Made by a program: the position numbers and the translations under genes. A DNA stretch of 64,000 bases, from positions 42,018,869-42,082,868 of the forward strand of contig CM039503.1 of the NCBI GenBank assembly GCA_022432975.1. The letters are read 5' to 3'. A model generated the notes under the pieces. That model made no database searches. It worked only from the letters and a program-made list of their open reading frames with translations, and was not told the DNA's origin. The stretch is from Begonia masoniana (taxonomy: Eukaryota > Streptophyta > Magnoliopsida > Cucurbitales > Begoniaceae). Shown piece after piece: positions 1 through 15,084 of the stretch; the stretch's first letter is position 1, and every line of letters starts with the position of its first letter.

Positions 1-2152
1 CACTTCTCCTGCCGATGACGTCAGCCGGAAGGCAAACTCATACAACTTCTATCACACTTCTCCTGCCGATGACGTCAGCCGGAAGGCAAACTCATACAAC
101 TTCTATCACACTTCTCCTGCCGATGACGTCAGCCGGAAGGCAAACTCATACAACTTCTATCACACTTCTCCTGCCGATGACGTCAGCCGGAAGGCAAACT
201 CATACAACTTCTATCACACTTCTCCTGCCGATGACGTCAGCCGGAAGGCAAACTCATACAACTTCTATCACACTTCTCCTGCCGATGACGTCAGCCGGAA
301 GGCAAACTCATACAACTTCTATCACACTTCTCCTGCCGATGACGTCAGCCGGAAGACAACAATTCTCCTCTTCCGATGACGTCAGCCGGAAGGCAAACTC
401 ATACAACTTCTATCACACTTCTCCTGCCGATGACGTCAGCCGGAAGACAACAATTCTCCTCTTCCGATGACGTCAGCCGGAAGGCAAACTCATACAACTT
501 CTATCACACTTCTCCTGCCGATGACGTCAGCCGGAAGGCAAACTCATACAACTTCTATCACACTTCTCCTGCCGATGACGTCAGCCGGAAGACAACAATT
601 CTCCTCTTCCGATGACGTCAGCCGGAAGACAACAATTCTCCTCTTCCGATGACGTCAGCCGGAAGACAACAATTCTCCTCTTCCGATGACGTCAGCCGGA
701 AGACAACAATTCTCCTCTTCCGATGACGTCAGCCGGAAGACAACAATTCTCCTCTTCCGATGACGTCAGCCGGAAGGCAAACTCATACAACTTCTATCAC
801 ACTTCTCCTGCCGATGACGTCAGCCGGAAGGCAAACTCATACAACTTCTATCACACTTCTCCTGCCGATGACGTCAGCCGGAAGACAACAATTCTCCTCT
901 TCCGATGACGTCAGCCGGAAGACAACAATTCTCCTCTTCCGATGACGTCAGCCGGAAGACAACAATTCTCCTCTTCCGATGACGTCAGCCGGAAGGCAAA
1001 CTCATACAACTTCTATCACACTTCTCCTGCCGATGACGTCAGCCGGAAGGCAAACTCATACAACTTCTATCACACTTCTCCTGCCGATGACGTCAGCCGG
1101 AAGGCAAACTCATACAACTTCTATCACACTTCTCCTGCCGATGACGTCAGCCGGAAGGCAAACTCATACAACTTCTATCACACTTCTCCTGCCGATGACG
1201 TCAGCCGGAAGACAACAATTCTCCTCTTCCGATGACGTCAGCCGGAAGGCAAACTCATACAACTTCTATCACACTTCTCCTGCCGATGACGTCAGCCGGA
1301 AGGCAAACTCATACAACTTCTATCACACTTCTCCTGCCGATGACGTCAGCCGGAAGGCAAACTCATACAACTTCTATCACACTTCTCCTGCCGATGACGT
1401 CAGCCGGAAGGCAAACTCATACAACTTCTATCACACTTCTCCTGCCGATGACGTCAGCCGGAAGGCAAACTCATACAACTTCTATCACACTTCTCCTGCC
1501 GATGACGTCAGCCGGAAGACAACAATTCTCCTCTTCCGATGACGTCAGCCGGAAGGCAAACTCATACAACTTCTATCACACTTCTCCTGCCGATGACGTC
1601 AGCCGGAAGACAACAATTCTCCTCTTCCGATGACGTCAGCCGGAAGACAACAATTCTCCTCTTCCGATGACGTCAGCCGGAAGACAACAATTCTCCTCTT
1701 CCGATGACGTCAGCCGGAAGGCAAACTCATACAACTTCTATCACACTTCTCCTGCCGATGACGTCAGCCGGAAGGCAAACTCATACAACTTCTATCACAC
1801 TTCTCCTGCCGATGACGTCAGCCGGAAGGCAAACTCATACAACTTCTATCACACTTCTCCTGCCGATGACGTCAGCCGGAAGACAACAATTCTCCTCTTC
1901 CGATGACGTCAGCCGGAAGGCAAACTCATACAACTTCTATCACACTTCTCCTGCCGATGACGTCAGCCGGAAGACAACAATTCTCCTCTTCCGATGACGT
2001 CAGCCGGAAGACAACAATTCTCCTCTTCCGATGACGTCAGCCGGAAGACAACAATTCTCCTCTTCCGATGACGTCAGCCGGAAGACAACAATTCTCCTCT
2101 TCCGATGACGTCAGCCGGAAGGCAAACTCATACAACTTCTATCACACTTCTT
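1..2152. repeat. Composite minisatellite of 54-bp and 37-bp units, 46 cores
   Basis: I count 46 copies of the core GATGACGTCAGCCGGAA, each followed by one of two tails. The long tail begins GGCAAACTCATACAAC and gives a 54-bp unit. The short tail begins GACAACAATTCTCC and gives a 37-bp unit. The two types occur in irregular runs, and units of a type look identical. Every core contains the palindrome TGACGTCA. The 54-bp unit is 18 codons long, so it gives open frames, but the 37-bp units break the frame; the array is not a gene. Confidence 0.95.
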
Positions 2153-3220
2153 CATATAATGTGGTTTAAGGGAGGATTTGTGCCGGTAAAGGGGTTCGAC
2201 AGTGAGTTTGATCATGGTCCCTACTGCGGGTCGTATTCATATGTCCTACTGCGGACTGTGACATACGCCGAACCACCCCCAACCCTCACTTAACCACGTT
2301 GCATCAGTTTTATCTTCTTACCTTATTCTGAGAAAACATTTTCAAAACATTTTCATATGCTTGAGAAGTAAAACATGATGCATAACATAAATGCACTCAA
2401 TCATCGAACTAAGACAGGGGAGTACATAGAATAACATACATATATCCATCGACATTTCATCAAACATATAGCAGACAATGTTCACTAAATCTAACTTAAT
2501 CCTTTGATGTAGGCCCTATTGGCCGGAAGCTTAATACATTCACTTACCTGGATTCCTTAGCACTTGGATCACTTCCTCTTCAACTTCTTCACCTAACACA
2601 TTTCACTTACAGTAGTTAAATAAAATCCTAAAAGTTCTAATCATAGGTCATCCTAGAATCTAATAGCTCTGTGCAGAATCTGAAATCCAAAATAGAACAA
2701 AGAGGTTCTACTATTGATTAAATCTGAGTTAGGTTACTTAAAATGACCAGAATCTATTCGGGTTGACATTACTACTCTCGGATTCTAAAATGTTCTAAAA
2801 CGGCATGGCCATTGATAAACTCCAAGTTCAGATGCTGAGCTGAAAACAGAGCTGATAAACTAACAGATAGCTACATTGTCTATTGCATACCTCGGTACAA
2901 ACTTGCAGAGAGAATCAGGCTGAAAATAGTCGTTCCTTGAGGGCAGAACGCCGTAACAGATACAATAGCTCGGGAGATAAACTCTCGCCGGGGGGGGGGG
3001 AGAGAAGGGTTCGGCTACAGTGGTTTAAATGAAATTTAAGGTTTCCTTTTTCTATTTATACTTAATCCATCAATCTTAATTACAATTCTGCCACCCAACC
3101 TAGTTTTACTCAACTTGTAATAAATTTGTCTTAACATCAAATTTGAATCATAAAGGTTAAATAAAAGGGTGATAAATAAAATGGTCAGAAAATCACCTGG
3201 CCGAAATGTCGGGTGTTACA
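1..3220 (-). mobile_element. B-family LTR, partial, cut by the window start (B0)
   Basis: This is the right-hand part of a long LTR. It ends at 3220 in GGGTGTTACA, so read on the minus strand it begins TGTAACACCC. It shares the order of landmarks with the B LTRs at 14856 and 36354: a minisatellite, then the phrase AAACATGATGCATRRCAT near 2370, then a minus-strand GGCCTACATCA with an upstream GTAAGT near 2505-2545. The part 2153-3220 holds no gene; it has a G run near 2990. The sequence to the right (3221 on) is A-family LTR, so B0 appears to have inserted into an A LTR. The left TSD lies outside the window; the right one would be ATATC. Confidence 0.65.
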
Positions 3221-3480
3221 ATATCTACCGCCTTATGGCCACGTCCACCGTCCCGGTTTATTTAAGCCCTCCGGTTTAATTACATCTTCCGCGCAGTTCA
3301 ATTACTTCTTCTGTCTTACGTCACCAGAGGTCTAAGTATCTATCTTCCGTCAGTTTCCTTACATCTTCCGCCTGACGTCATCCACCCATATCCTCCGCCC
3401 AATTCACTACATCTTCTCCTGACGTCTACCCTCTTCCGCCCACTTCCACTACATGCCCCCGACGTGTACACCCGTTGACG
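3221..3480 (+). mobile_element. A-family LTR fragment, left half (interrupted by element C)
   Basis: The text is rich in ACATCTTCCGCC and TGACGTCATCCACCC phrases, as in the 3' part of the A-family LTR at 60000-60540. It stops at 3480, where element C begins, and resumes at 14013. The last five bases, TGACG (3476-3480), are the target site duplicated at 14013-14017. Confidence 0.7.
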
Positions 3481-3710
3481 GGATGTTCTAATTTCTAATA
3501 TAATGGCATTGTTTATACATAGGCAAATTAAGTTCCGTTTTGCAAGCAGAAAGGTTATTAAAGCCTAAGTATTTATATGGATTTTAGGAGAAATACAGAA
3601 TTTACGAATTCGAATGGTCGAAGACACGGGAGGGCAAAACGGTAAATGTAAATTGTATTAATGTTATAGGATTAGAATTAGATAATACTTATATTAATAA
3701 AAAAATAAAA

Positions 3711-3736
3711 AACAGAATGGCATTTGTCATTCTGTT
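3711..3736. other. Conserved LTR hairpin, C-family copy 1
   Basis: AACAGAATG (3711-3719) pairs with CATTCTGTT (3728-3736). A G-T wobble (3720/3727) and a C-G pair extend the stem to 11 bp with a 4-nt loop. The same hairpin occurs at 11911-11938 and, in altered sequence, at 16878-16910. Confidence 0.7.
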
Positions 3737-4558
3737 GCTTGAGCCCGACGCCGAGAGAGGAGAGGGAGACAACGGCGACGAGCGACGTCTGGCTCGCCGA
3801 CGAACACGGCGACTCCGGCGTTCTCCGGCCAGACAACAGCAATGAGAGGGTTCCGCCGTTCGCGCAGAACCGAGGTAAGGCTCAGTTTTCTCCCTGTTTT
3901 CAGTTCTGTCATGGCCGAGGGTGATGAGCAAATTTAAGCTCCGATCACCGGCCATTTTTGGGAGTTCTCGGCATGGGTTTGTCGACCCTTGGACCAGCAA
4001 TGGTCGCCGAGTTGTGAGGAGCTCAATTTGAGTGAAAAACAGAGAAGCCTGATTTGGGGCATTTCGGTTTTGGTGTGTGTAGCTCGGGATTTTGGTTCGA
4101 TTATTCAAATTAAAGGTGTGGGTGGTCGATTGGTGATGTATTGGGTGGAATTTGATGGAAAATCGAAATGGGAGGAAACTTTGAGTTTAGGGGCAGTCGG
4201 GTTTGGCTATAGTTGACCTAGCTACGGTCGTTGTTTTAAAATTTCTTTTGACAGGTTAAAATAGGTTATTAGAGGAGTACGTGGCCGCTGGAATCGTTAG
4301 ATTCTGATATCCGACGCAAAATGTTACGCGCGTTCGAAGTTTTGGGTCGGTTTTACCAAACCCGAATTAGTGGCCCCTTTAGTTAAGTTTTAGTTGGATT
4401 AGGCTATAAATAGTAGTTTGAAAGTAATTGGTGAATGTGGGCTCAATTTTAATGAAGTTTGAATATTTGTCGTAGGTCGAGCCGTAGGTGTGGGCAGGTA
4501 CGAGTAGTAGACTCAGCGAGCTACAGAAGACAGGTAAGTTCTCGTGATCTTCTCTGCC

Positions 4559-6296
4559 GATGACGTCAGCCGGAAGACAACAATTCTCCTCTTCCGATGA
4601 CGTCAGCCGGAAGACAACAATTCTCCTCTTCCGATGACGTCAGCCGGAAGACAACAATTCTCCTCTTCCGATGACGTCAGCCGGAAGACAACAATTCTCC
4701 TCTTCCGATGACGTCAGCCGGAAGACAACAATTCTCCTCTTCCGATGACGTCAGCCGGAAGACAACAATTCTCCTCTTCCGATGACGTCAGCCGGAAGAC
4801 AACAATTCTCCTCTTCCGATGACGTCAGCCGGAAGACAACAATTCTCCTCTTCCGATGACGTCAGCCGGAAGACAACAATTCTCCTCTTCCGATGACGTC
4901 AGCCGGAAGACAACAATTCTCCTCTTCCGATGACGTCAGCCGGAAGACAACAATTCTCCTCTTCCGATGACGTCAGCCGGAAGACAACAATTCTCCTCTT
5001 CCGATGACGTCAGCCGGAAGACAACAATTCTCCTCTTCCGATGACGTCAGCCGGAAGACAACAATTCTCCTCTTCCGATGACGTCAGCCGGAAGACAACA
5101 ATTCTCCTCTTCCGATGACGTCAGCCGGAAGACAACAATTCTCCTCTTCCGATGACGTCAGCCGGAAGACAACAATTCTCCTCTTCCGATGACGTCAGCC
5201 GGAAGACAACAATTCTCCTCTTCCGATGACGTCAGCCGGAAGACAACAATTCTCCTCTTCCGATGACGTCAGCCGGAAGACAACAATTCTCCTCTTCCGA
5301 TGACGTCAGCCGGAAGACAACAATTCTCCTCTTCCGATGACGTCAGCCGGAAGACAACAATTCTCCTCTTCCGATGACGTCAGCCGGAAGACAACAATTC
5401 TCCTCTTCCGATGACGTCAGCCGGAAGACAACAATTCTCCTCTTCCGATGACGTCAGCCGGAAGACAACAATTCTCCTCTTCCGATGACGTCAGCCGGAA
5501 GACAACAATTCTCCTCTTCCGATGACGTCAGCCGGAAGACAACAATTCTCCTCTTCCGATGACGTCAGCCGGAAGACAACAATTCTCCTCTTCCGATGAC
5601 GTCAGCCGGAAGACAACAATTCTCCTCTTCCGATGACGTCAGCCGGAAGACAACAATTCTCCTCTTCCGATGACGTCAGCCGGAAGACAACAATTCTCCT
5701 CTTCCGATGACGTCAGCCGGAAGACAACAATTCTCCTCTTCCGATGACGTCAGCCGGAAGACAACAATTCTCCTCTTCCGATGACGTCAGCCGGAAGACA
5801 ACAATTCTCCTCTTCCGATGACGTCAGCCGGAAGACAACAATTCTCCTCTTCCGATGACGTCAGCCGGAAGACAACAATTCTCCTCTTCCGATGACGTCA
5901 GCCGGAAGACAACAATTCTCCTCTTCCGATGACGTCAGCCGGAAGACAACAATTCTCCTCTTCCGATGACGTCAGCCGGAAGACAACAATTCTCCTCTTC
6001 CGATGACGTCAGCCGGAAGACAACAATTCTCCTCTTCCGATGACGTCAGCCGGAAGACAACAATTCTCCTCTTCCGATGACGTCAGCCGGAAGACAACAA
6101 TTCTCCTCTTCCGATGACGTCAGCCGGAAGACAACAATTCTCCTCTTCCGATGACGTCAGCCGGAAGACAACAATTCTCCTCTTCCGATGACGTCAGCCG
6201 GAAGACAACAATTCTCCTCTTCCGATGACGTCAGCCGGAAGACAACAATTCTCCTCTTCCGATGACGTCAGCCGGAAGACAACAATTCTCCTCTTG
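4559..6296. repeat. 37-bp minisatellite, 47 near-identical units
   Basis: The unit is GATGACGTCAGCCGGAA followed by GACAACAATTCTCCTCTTCC. Cores run from 4559 to 6261 in exact 37-bp steps, which is 47 copies. The unit is the same as the short unit of the array at 1-2152, although the surrounding LTR is from a different family. The array starts just after the GTAAGT of the C LTR. Confidence 0.95.
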
Positions 6297-6583
6297 GTAG
6301 TGCTACGAGAAACAGATGAGGAGTGATGCAGTTGACGGAGGATGGCTTGCGGTGGTGTGCTGGCGCAGTCGAGGCGTATTGACCCGGGGGAATATGGTAG
6401 GGTTTGAGGTTTTTAGGAATTGTCGGGCTGATGGTTGTATAGAACATTTTAGGATGCTTGGCTCTGGATAGTTGATAGGTTATATATTAATGTTTTAAAC
6501 GTTTTAGAACTGTTTTGTGATTTTCAAACAGGAGGATATGTTAAACTTTCAAAGGAAACCTCAGTTTGTTTTCGTGAAAACGT

Positions 6584-7949
<1,366 letters not shown>

Positions 7950-8261
7950 GTACGACGAATCAGAGATAAGTTGAAAACTTAGATATGAACGTATCGAGGA
8001 ATGCTTTGGATTGCCAAGATATAATAAGTGCACGTAAGCAAATAAGAAAATATAGTAGAGCCTTGTAGGTCCTAGACCTACGTGAAACTGGAAGTATCTA
8101 GATGAAAATGATATTCAAGAATTAAAGCATAGATTAATTGATGAGAGGATATGGGGAGAGGCTATTTCCACGGTGATTCGGTGGACGTAATGAATCAATG
8201 CAAAATCGTGATGTGAGATCTAAGCGATTGCATCGGGTATGCATATCAACCTATATCAATG

Positions 8262-9211
<950 letters not shown>

Positions 9212-11613
9212 TATATGAAAAGTAATATCCAAGTGATACTCAGATTACTGAAATTGGTCATTTTCTAGGAAATAGGTGCCGTCTTAGAAAACTGACCAAT
9301 ACAGATAATTGCCAACTCGTGAAAAGATTTTGACCGACACACTGTAAGGGGGAGACTTGGAGGAGTTAAGAATAATCGACGAGTTGTGGACACGTCAGGC
9401 AATTAGAGTTGCTTGATTAAAGTATGAAGCAAAAGATATAGGAGTTAAGTTGTGAACCTATAGTTGGTACAATTTAAGTTAGGAGCCACAAATATGAGGC
9501 ATACCTCCAGGACGAAGGTAGAAGCATTAGTGTTTGAGGAACTAGGAAGGTTATCATTAAAGAAGAGATGTTTCAAATTATTGGAGAATAAAAATGGTAG
9601 GATTTGAGGACTTAAGGAGAATTGGAATAAAGGCGTAAACTTATCTACAACAAGTTTGCTAACAAGAAGATCGGAGGATAGATCGTTGCACGGGAACAAA
9701 GTAGAATATTCTTAGCCGACTAGGAGGAACGAAACAGGGTAAGGTCATTCATTAACGTCAAGGTAATCCTCGTGCAATATTAGGGATAGGTGAAGAAGAT
9801 TGTCGGATTCAATGAGAGGTTAAGATTTGAAGCTAGAATAAAGAGAAGGATGATTTTCATAGAAACCATTTAAGTAAACCTAAGTAAAATGATGATTTTC
9901 AGTGGTTTGACTCGTATTTGACAAGTCGAGCCTAATGGATACATAGGTAACTCAAAGCTAGAAGGAGTAGTTTAGAACAAATTCATAACGAGACTTAGGG
10001 ACTTGACTGTGCTCAAGGTTAACGGGGAGTTAAGTTAGACGAATAAGCACATTGAAGATAGAATAAACGTTTCGGTTAGAACATAATGAAGGAACTCCTT
10101 AACGTGACGTAGAATGAAATGTGAGATTTATAGGATCTAACTTACAAGTGAACATTGGTTTTAAGATAGTAGCAACTTGGGCTCTCAGTTAAACCTGTTG
10201 AGGCCTTGAATGTATTTCAGAGATATAGTTAGTGAAAAATAACGATGGAGAGAGTTAAGTTATGAGAACCGCATCAGAAAAGGGATCAAGGTTGGTGAGT
10301 TACCCGAGGAAGAATATAACGTAGGATATCATTGATGGGATACCTTGCGAAACATAAAGAATAGAATTCTAGTTGAGAAGCTCACATAGAAATAGTTATT
10401 AAGACCCGTGAAGTGTCCAAAGAAGGGTACAATTTGGATACTATTGACGCAGAAGTTATACGGGAGCATTACTAGAGAAATGTAGACTCGGATGGTTATA
10501 GTAGTAACCAAGGTTAAGGCTAATGAACTTATACACTAATTTAGTTTACAGCTCCGATAAATATATATATATAGAAATTGTTATACCCAATAGATAGATA
10601 AGGTCGTAGGGTAGTTGAAATTTAACGTTGGAGTAAGTAACTTAAGAAGGCTCTGAGGGCGTAAAGTGGTTAAGTGCAGAAGGAACTAAAGGAACTCAAT
10701 TCGAGGAATTTAAGTTAAATAAAAGGGAGTTTGGATTACAAGCTGGATGTTGTTAGGAATCCTTGAACGGTAGTCAACCCAAATGACATTGGAAGTTGAT
10801 GTTATTTCGAGGATTGAAACCAACAGGTGCTCGAGACGTTAAGTGTCGAGTACCCAGTTAGAGATCGCTCGATTGAGGACTTAGGAAATTTTGTAAGGCT
10901 CGATGCGTAAGCAAGGACACATGTAGGCAAAATTAAAAGTGAGGAATACGGTTGCGAAGTTAATATAGAAATTGAGTTGGTGTGCATCCCGACTGGAGAC
11001 AGAGTTGATGAAACTATGTTTAAGTTTGGGTTACAGCCCAGGAGTTGGAAGAGATTTTTAGATGATATTCGATCTAACTGATGTTAGGGAATTTGGACAT
11101 AGATGCGATATAAAGTAATAGCTGAGAGAAGCTTCGATGGGAGAAGATTTTGAGTTTGCTTCGTTAGGAAATTGAGGACTTGAATTAGGCTTAGATCGGG
11201 GAAGCTTGAACATAAGGCCAAGTTAGAAGAGTAAAGGAAGTTTAATTTATGGACGATTAAGTGGAAACTAATGTGTGTGTAAATTATTTATGTGCATATC
11301 AGTACAGTTGGGTTATAAAAAATTGAGACGTGAGGATTACTAGCACGTGGTGCACAACCGAAGACTTGGTTAATCAATTCAAATGCAGTAGAAGAAGTCA
11401 GGAGGTTAAAGATGCGTCATTCGGTTTTAGGGGTTCTAGTTTAGAACCATAGGGGTTGACCCTATATATGGGATAGAATCGAGACCCTTAATTGGGGAGA
11501 TCTAAAATTTTGGAGAGATGGAGGAAGGTGACTTGAAAAGAACGAAGCGATTGTAAATCATAGTATAAGGCTGCAAGACGCGAGACGGTAATGCCAATGA
11601 CTGCAAGTTAAGT

Positions 11614-11652
11614 CAAATTTTGAGGACAAAATTTTAATTAAGGTGGATGGAA
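11614..11652 (+). other. Polypurine tract of element C
   Basis: The pattern AAATTTTGAGGACAAAATTT, a short spacer and GGTGGATGGAA directly precedes TGTAACACCC at 11653. This is the usual layout at the 3' LTR boundary of plant Ty3/gypsy elements, and it sets the element's orientation as plus. Confidence 0.85.
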
Positions 11653-11910
11653 TGTAACACCCGGTTTTACAGGATTTTATAATTCCATAATATAATGGCA
11701 TTTTTATACATATGTCAAATTAAGTCTGTTTTGCAAGCAGAAAGTGTTATTAGAATCCTAATTATTTATATGGATTTTAGGAGAAATACGGAATTTAACG
11801 AAATTCGAATGGTCGAAGACACGGGAGGGCAAAACGGTAAATGTAAATTGTATTAATGTTAATAGGAATTATAATTATAATAATAATTATTATTAATAAT
11901 AAAAATAAAA

Positions 11911-11938
11911 CAACAGAATGGCATTCGCCATTCTGTTG
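11911..11938. other. Conserved LTR hairpin, C-family copy 2
   Basis: CAACAGAATGGC (11911-11922) and GCCATTCTGTTG (11927-11938) form a perfect 12-bp stem with a 4-nt loop. The stem is followed by a GC-rich stretch and then a GGTAAGG in all C-family copies. Confidence 0.75.
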
Positions 11939-12738
11939 CTCGAGCCCGACGCCGAGAGAGGAGAGGGAGACAACGGCGACGAGCGATGTCCCTCCTCCTA
12001 CGAACACCGGCGACTCCGGCGTTCTCCGACCAGACAACAACGACGAGAGGCTTCAGCCTGTCTCCGCTCACGAACCGATGGTAAGGCTCAGTTTTCTCCC
12101 TGTTTTCGGTTTTGTCATGGCCGAGGGTTATGAGCGAATTTAAGCTCCGATCACCGACCGTTTTTGGGAGTTCTCGGCATGGGTTTGCCGACCCTTGGAC
12201 CAGCAATGGTCGCCGAGTTGTGAGGAGCTCAATTTGAGCGAAAAACAGAGAAGCCCGATTTGGGGCATTTCGATTTTGGTATGTGTAGCTCGGGATTTTG
12301 GTTCAATTATTCAAATTAAAGGTGTGGGTGGTCGATTGGTGATGTATTGGGTGGAATTTGATGGAAAATTGAAATGGGGGAAATTTTCGAGTTAGGGGCA
12401 GTTCGGGTTTTTGCTGTATTTGACATAGCTACGGTCGTTTGTTTTAAAATTTCTTTTGACAGGTTAAAATAGGTTATTAGAGGAGTATGTGGCCGCTGGA
12501 ATCGTTAGATTCGGATATCCGACGCAAAAGTTACGCGCGTTCGAAGTTTTGGGTCGGTTTTACCAAACCCGAATTAGTGGCCCCTTTAGTTAAGTTTTAG
12601 TGGGATTAGGCTATAAATAGTAGTTTGAAAGTAAATTGGTGAATGTGGGCTTAATTTTAATGAAGTTTGAATATTTGTCGTAGGTTGAGCCGTAGGTGGG
12701 TTGGTAACCGAGTAGCCCCAGCGAGCTACAGAAGACAG

Positions 12739-12778
12739 GTAAGTTCTCGTGATCTTCTCTGGCCGATTGGCCTACACC
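12739..12778 (+). promoter_or_regulatory. Splice-donor-like GTAAGT plus GGCCTACACC module (C LTR)
   Basis: CAG|GTAAGT matches the plant 5' splice-site consensus. GGCCTACACC follows about 24 nt later. The same pair in the same order is present in A, B and D LTRs. A function in splicing is inference. Confidence 0.5.
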
Positions 12779-14012
12779 GTACGTCGAGGTCGTCTCGAGG
12801 AGTTTTGATGACGTATTCGTTTTATTTGTTTGGATGGGTAGTTTGGTTTAATTGTTTTATAGATTATGTTTCGTATAGTCTTGATGGTACACATGTTGTT
12901 TGTTTATGTTTATATTGAACTGTTCATGCATCACATGTTTTAAAAGAACTTAGAAAACGAATTTCCGCACGATGTTTTAAAGAAAATGGTAATGCGGCCT
13001 GGAGAGGGGCTATTGATCTATTGTGTAGGCACGAAGGAGTCTGTCACAATACCGCATTTAACACGTACTCATACAGTTTACAGATTATAGGTCATGCGAG
13101 ATGGGGCTCAGGCACGGCTGTACGTGTTGTAAGCGTGTACCCCCCTCTTCTAGCTGGAAAGAGTAGTCCGACCGCTGGATGTGCTCTCTCCGGTTAGGAG
13201 GCTGAGATCTCGGTGAAACCCATAGAGTAAAGATAAAGAAAATGCTGCATAATTTCTGAACTCATACGCACAGCATGCATTGCATTTATGAGAGCTTGCT
13301 GAGATTTTTATCTCATAGGTGTCTGTATGGTGTAGGTGACTACGAGGAAACAGATGAGGAGTGATGCAGTTGACGGAGGATGGCTTGCGGTGGTGTGCTG
13401 GCGCAGTCGAGGCGTATTTTGACCCGTGGGACTCATGGTAGGTGTTTTGAGGGTTTTTAGGAATTGTCGGGCTGATGGTTGTATAGAACATTTTAGGATG
13501 CTTGGCTCTGGATAGTTGATAGGTTATATATTAATGTTTTAAACGTTTTAGAACTGTTTTGTGATTTTCAAACAGGAGGATATGTTAAACTTTCAAACGG
13601 AACCACGCAGTTTGTTTTCGTGAAAACGTGTTTTATTTAACTATGCCTCGAGTCGTTTCGAGTGAGAGTATAGGACGGTTTTACGTCGAATTGTATTGTG
13701 AAAAGTATGTTTGTTATGTAGGTAAAATTTGTGTTATGAAATGGTGAAGAAGGGCGTTAGGGTGTAAGATGTTAAAGTTATATTTAGGTGCTAAAAGAAA
13801 GAAGAACTTGTCTTTTTCTGTTTTAACTCTCTTGCCCCTCCCTCCTTGGCCGAGTGTTCTATTAGTTATTAAATTGATTTTAATGTTGGTTTAAATAATT
13901 GTCTTGTAATTGTTTTAAACATTTTATTAAATTGTTTTCCACTTAAACATTAAGTATAAAGGAAAAAGAAAATTTCGTACGGGAAATTAGGAATAGTATG
14001 AGGGACGTTACA

Positions 14013-14487
14013 TGACGTCATCCATCCACATCTTCCGCCCAGTTTAAATTACTTCCTCTGCCTTATATCACCTGATCCTGTCATTCACTGTAGCCCTTCT
14101 TCCGGCATGACTTCGAGTTTTTGTTTCCCATTTGATTAGGTTTCCCACAGCATGTCAGTCGTCCATTTTTGTCTCTTTATTACATCGTCCATTTCTTTCT
14201 CCCCGTTTGTAATTCTCCCTGTCTCCCTGCACTCGTCCAGAGAAGGTTTACGTCCAAATTCTTAAGTGTTTCAGTCTTCCTGTTTTCCCTTCTTTCATTC
14301 GTTCTGTAGTCTGATTTTAACCGTTTCCCTGTTTTGCTTTTAATTCCAGAGAATGTTCTCTCTCTCTGTAAAGTTTCAAAGCTTTGTTTTAAAGGTTCAG
14401 TCTGTTTATTCAAAAAAAAATAGTCCCTGTTTTGGATGTCCCGGAGTGATGGCTCCTCGGAGCCCGATTGGGCCGGGGTCCGTCACA
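14013..14487 (+). mobile_element. A-family LTR fragment, right half and 3' end
   Basis: The sequence resumes after element C with TSD TGACG and runs to GGGGTCCGTCACA at 14487. It contains the A-family landmarks TGTCCCGGAGTGATGGCTCC and a GTAAAGTTT phrase, as at 60760-60891. No primer-binding site or gag follows; the next bases are hAT transposase on the other strand. The A copy is therefore probably a solo LTR inserted in a hAT gene. Confidence 0.75.
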
Positions 14488-15084
14488 ACGGTAGAGACCA
14501 AAGGTGTTAGTAGATCATGTGTCATTATAAAAAGAATAGAATATGTAGTGGAAAATATTTTTCATCAATATAAAATATCAAAATTCTTATTGCGAGAAAA
14601 TTTATCTCAAGTGTCAAAATAAATAACTAGTTCATTTCATATAGTATTAGAATAAACATATGTATCTAATTGTTTCCAAATATCATAAATATCAAGTTGT
14701 GGAGCTATAATAGTTCCACCACCACAACTAAAACTAGCATGTGAAGAAGAACGTGAACGACTAACATTAGAATATTTAGATTCATAAGAAGAATATAAAC
14801 TATCAATTCTATTTGTCATTTGATCACTAGAAAGTAAATGAATAATATGTAAATTTGTAACGCCCCGAATTTAATAAACCCGGTTTGCTATACATATTAC
14901 TGAACCGAACTATGACATTTAGAGAAAATTTTTACAACTTCACCAAACGATCAAATTTGACTTTATAAAAAGAACGTCAAAACTTGCAGCGGAAAAACAT
15001 TTGTATAAAACAACATTTATATACTAATTAAAATATTATAGACAATTGGTTGAAAGAAAACAAAAAAATATATAAAACAGAACA

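Larger units (their letters stand above)
11653..14012 (+). mobile_element. 3' LTR of element C
   Basis: This 2360-bp LTR starts TGTAACACCCGG after the polypurine tract and ends GGACGTTACA, followed by the TSD TGACG. It carries the hairpin at 11911-11938, a CAGGTAAGT at 12736-12744 and GGCCTACACC at 12769-12778. Unlike the 5' LTR it has no minisatellite. Confidence 0.85.

Noticed and set aside
15..2293. Long open frames with repeated MTSAGRQTHTT and related peptides
   Set aside because: They come from a 54-bp unit (18 codons) in a minisatellite inside an LTR; 37-bp units break the frame repeatedly and no start context or gene features exist.
4559..6296. CRISPR-like array
   Set aside because: The unit is fully tandem with no unique spacers, and the context is a plant LTR.
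11795..12206. Overlapping short frames on both strands in the GC-rich part of the C LTR (also 3689-4216 and 16837-17244)
   Set aside because: The same segment recurs in each C/D LTR, and the frames are not conserved between copies; it is LTR leader sequence with a hairpin.
14441..14487. tRNA or other small RNA gene in the GC-richer patch
   Set aside because: It matches the 3' end of the A-family LTR; I found no tRNA cloverleaf signatures in the window, although a covariance search was not possible.
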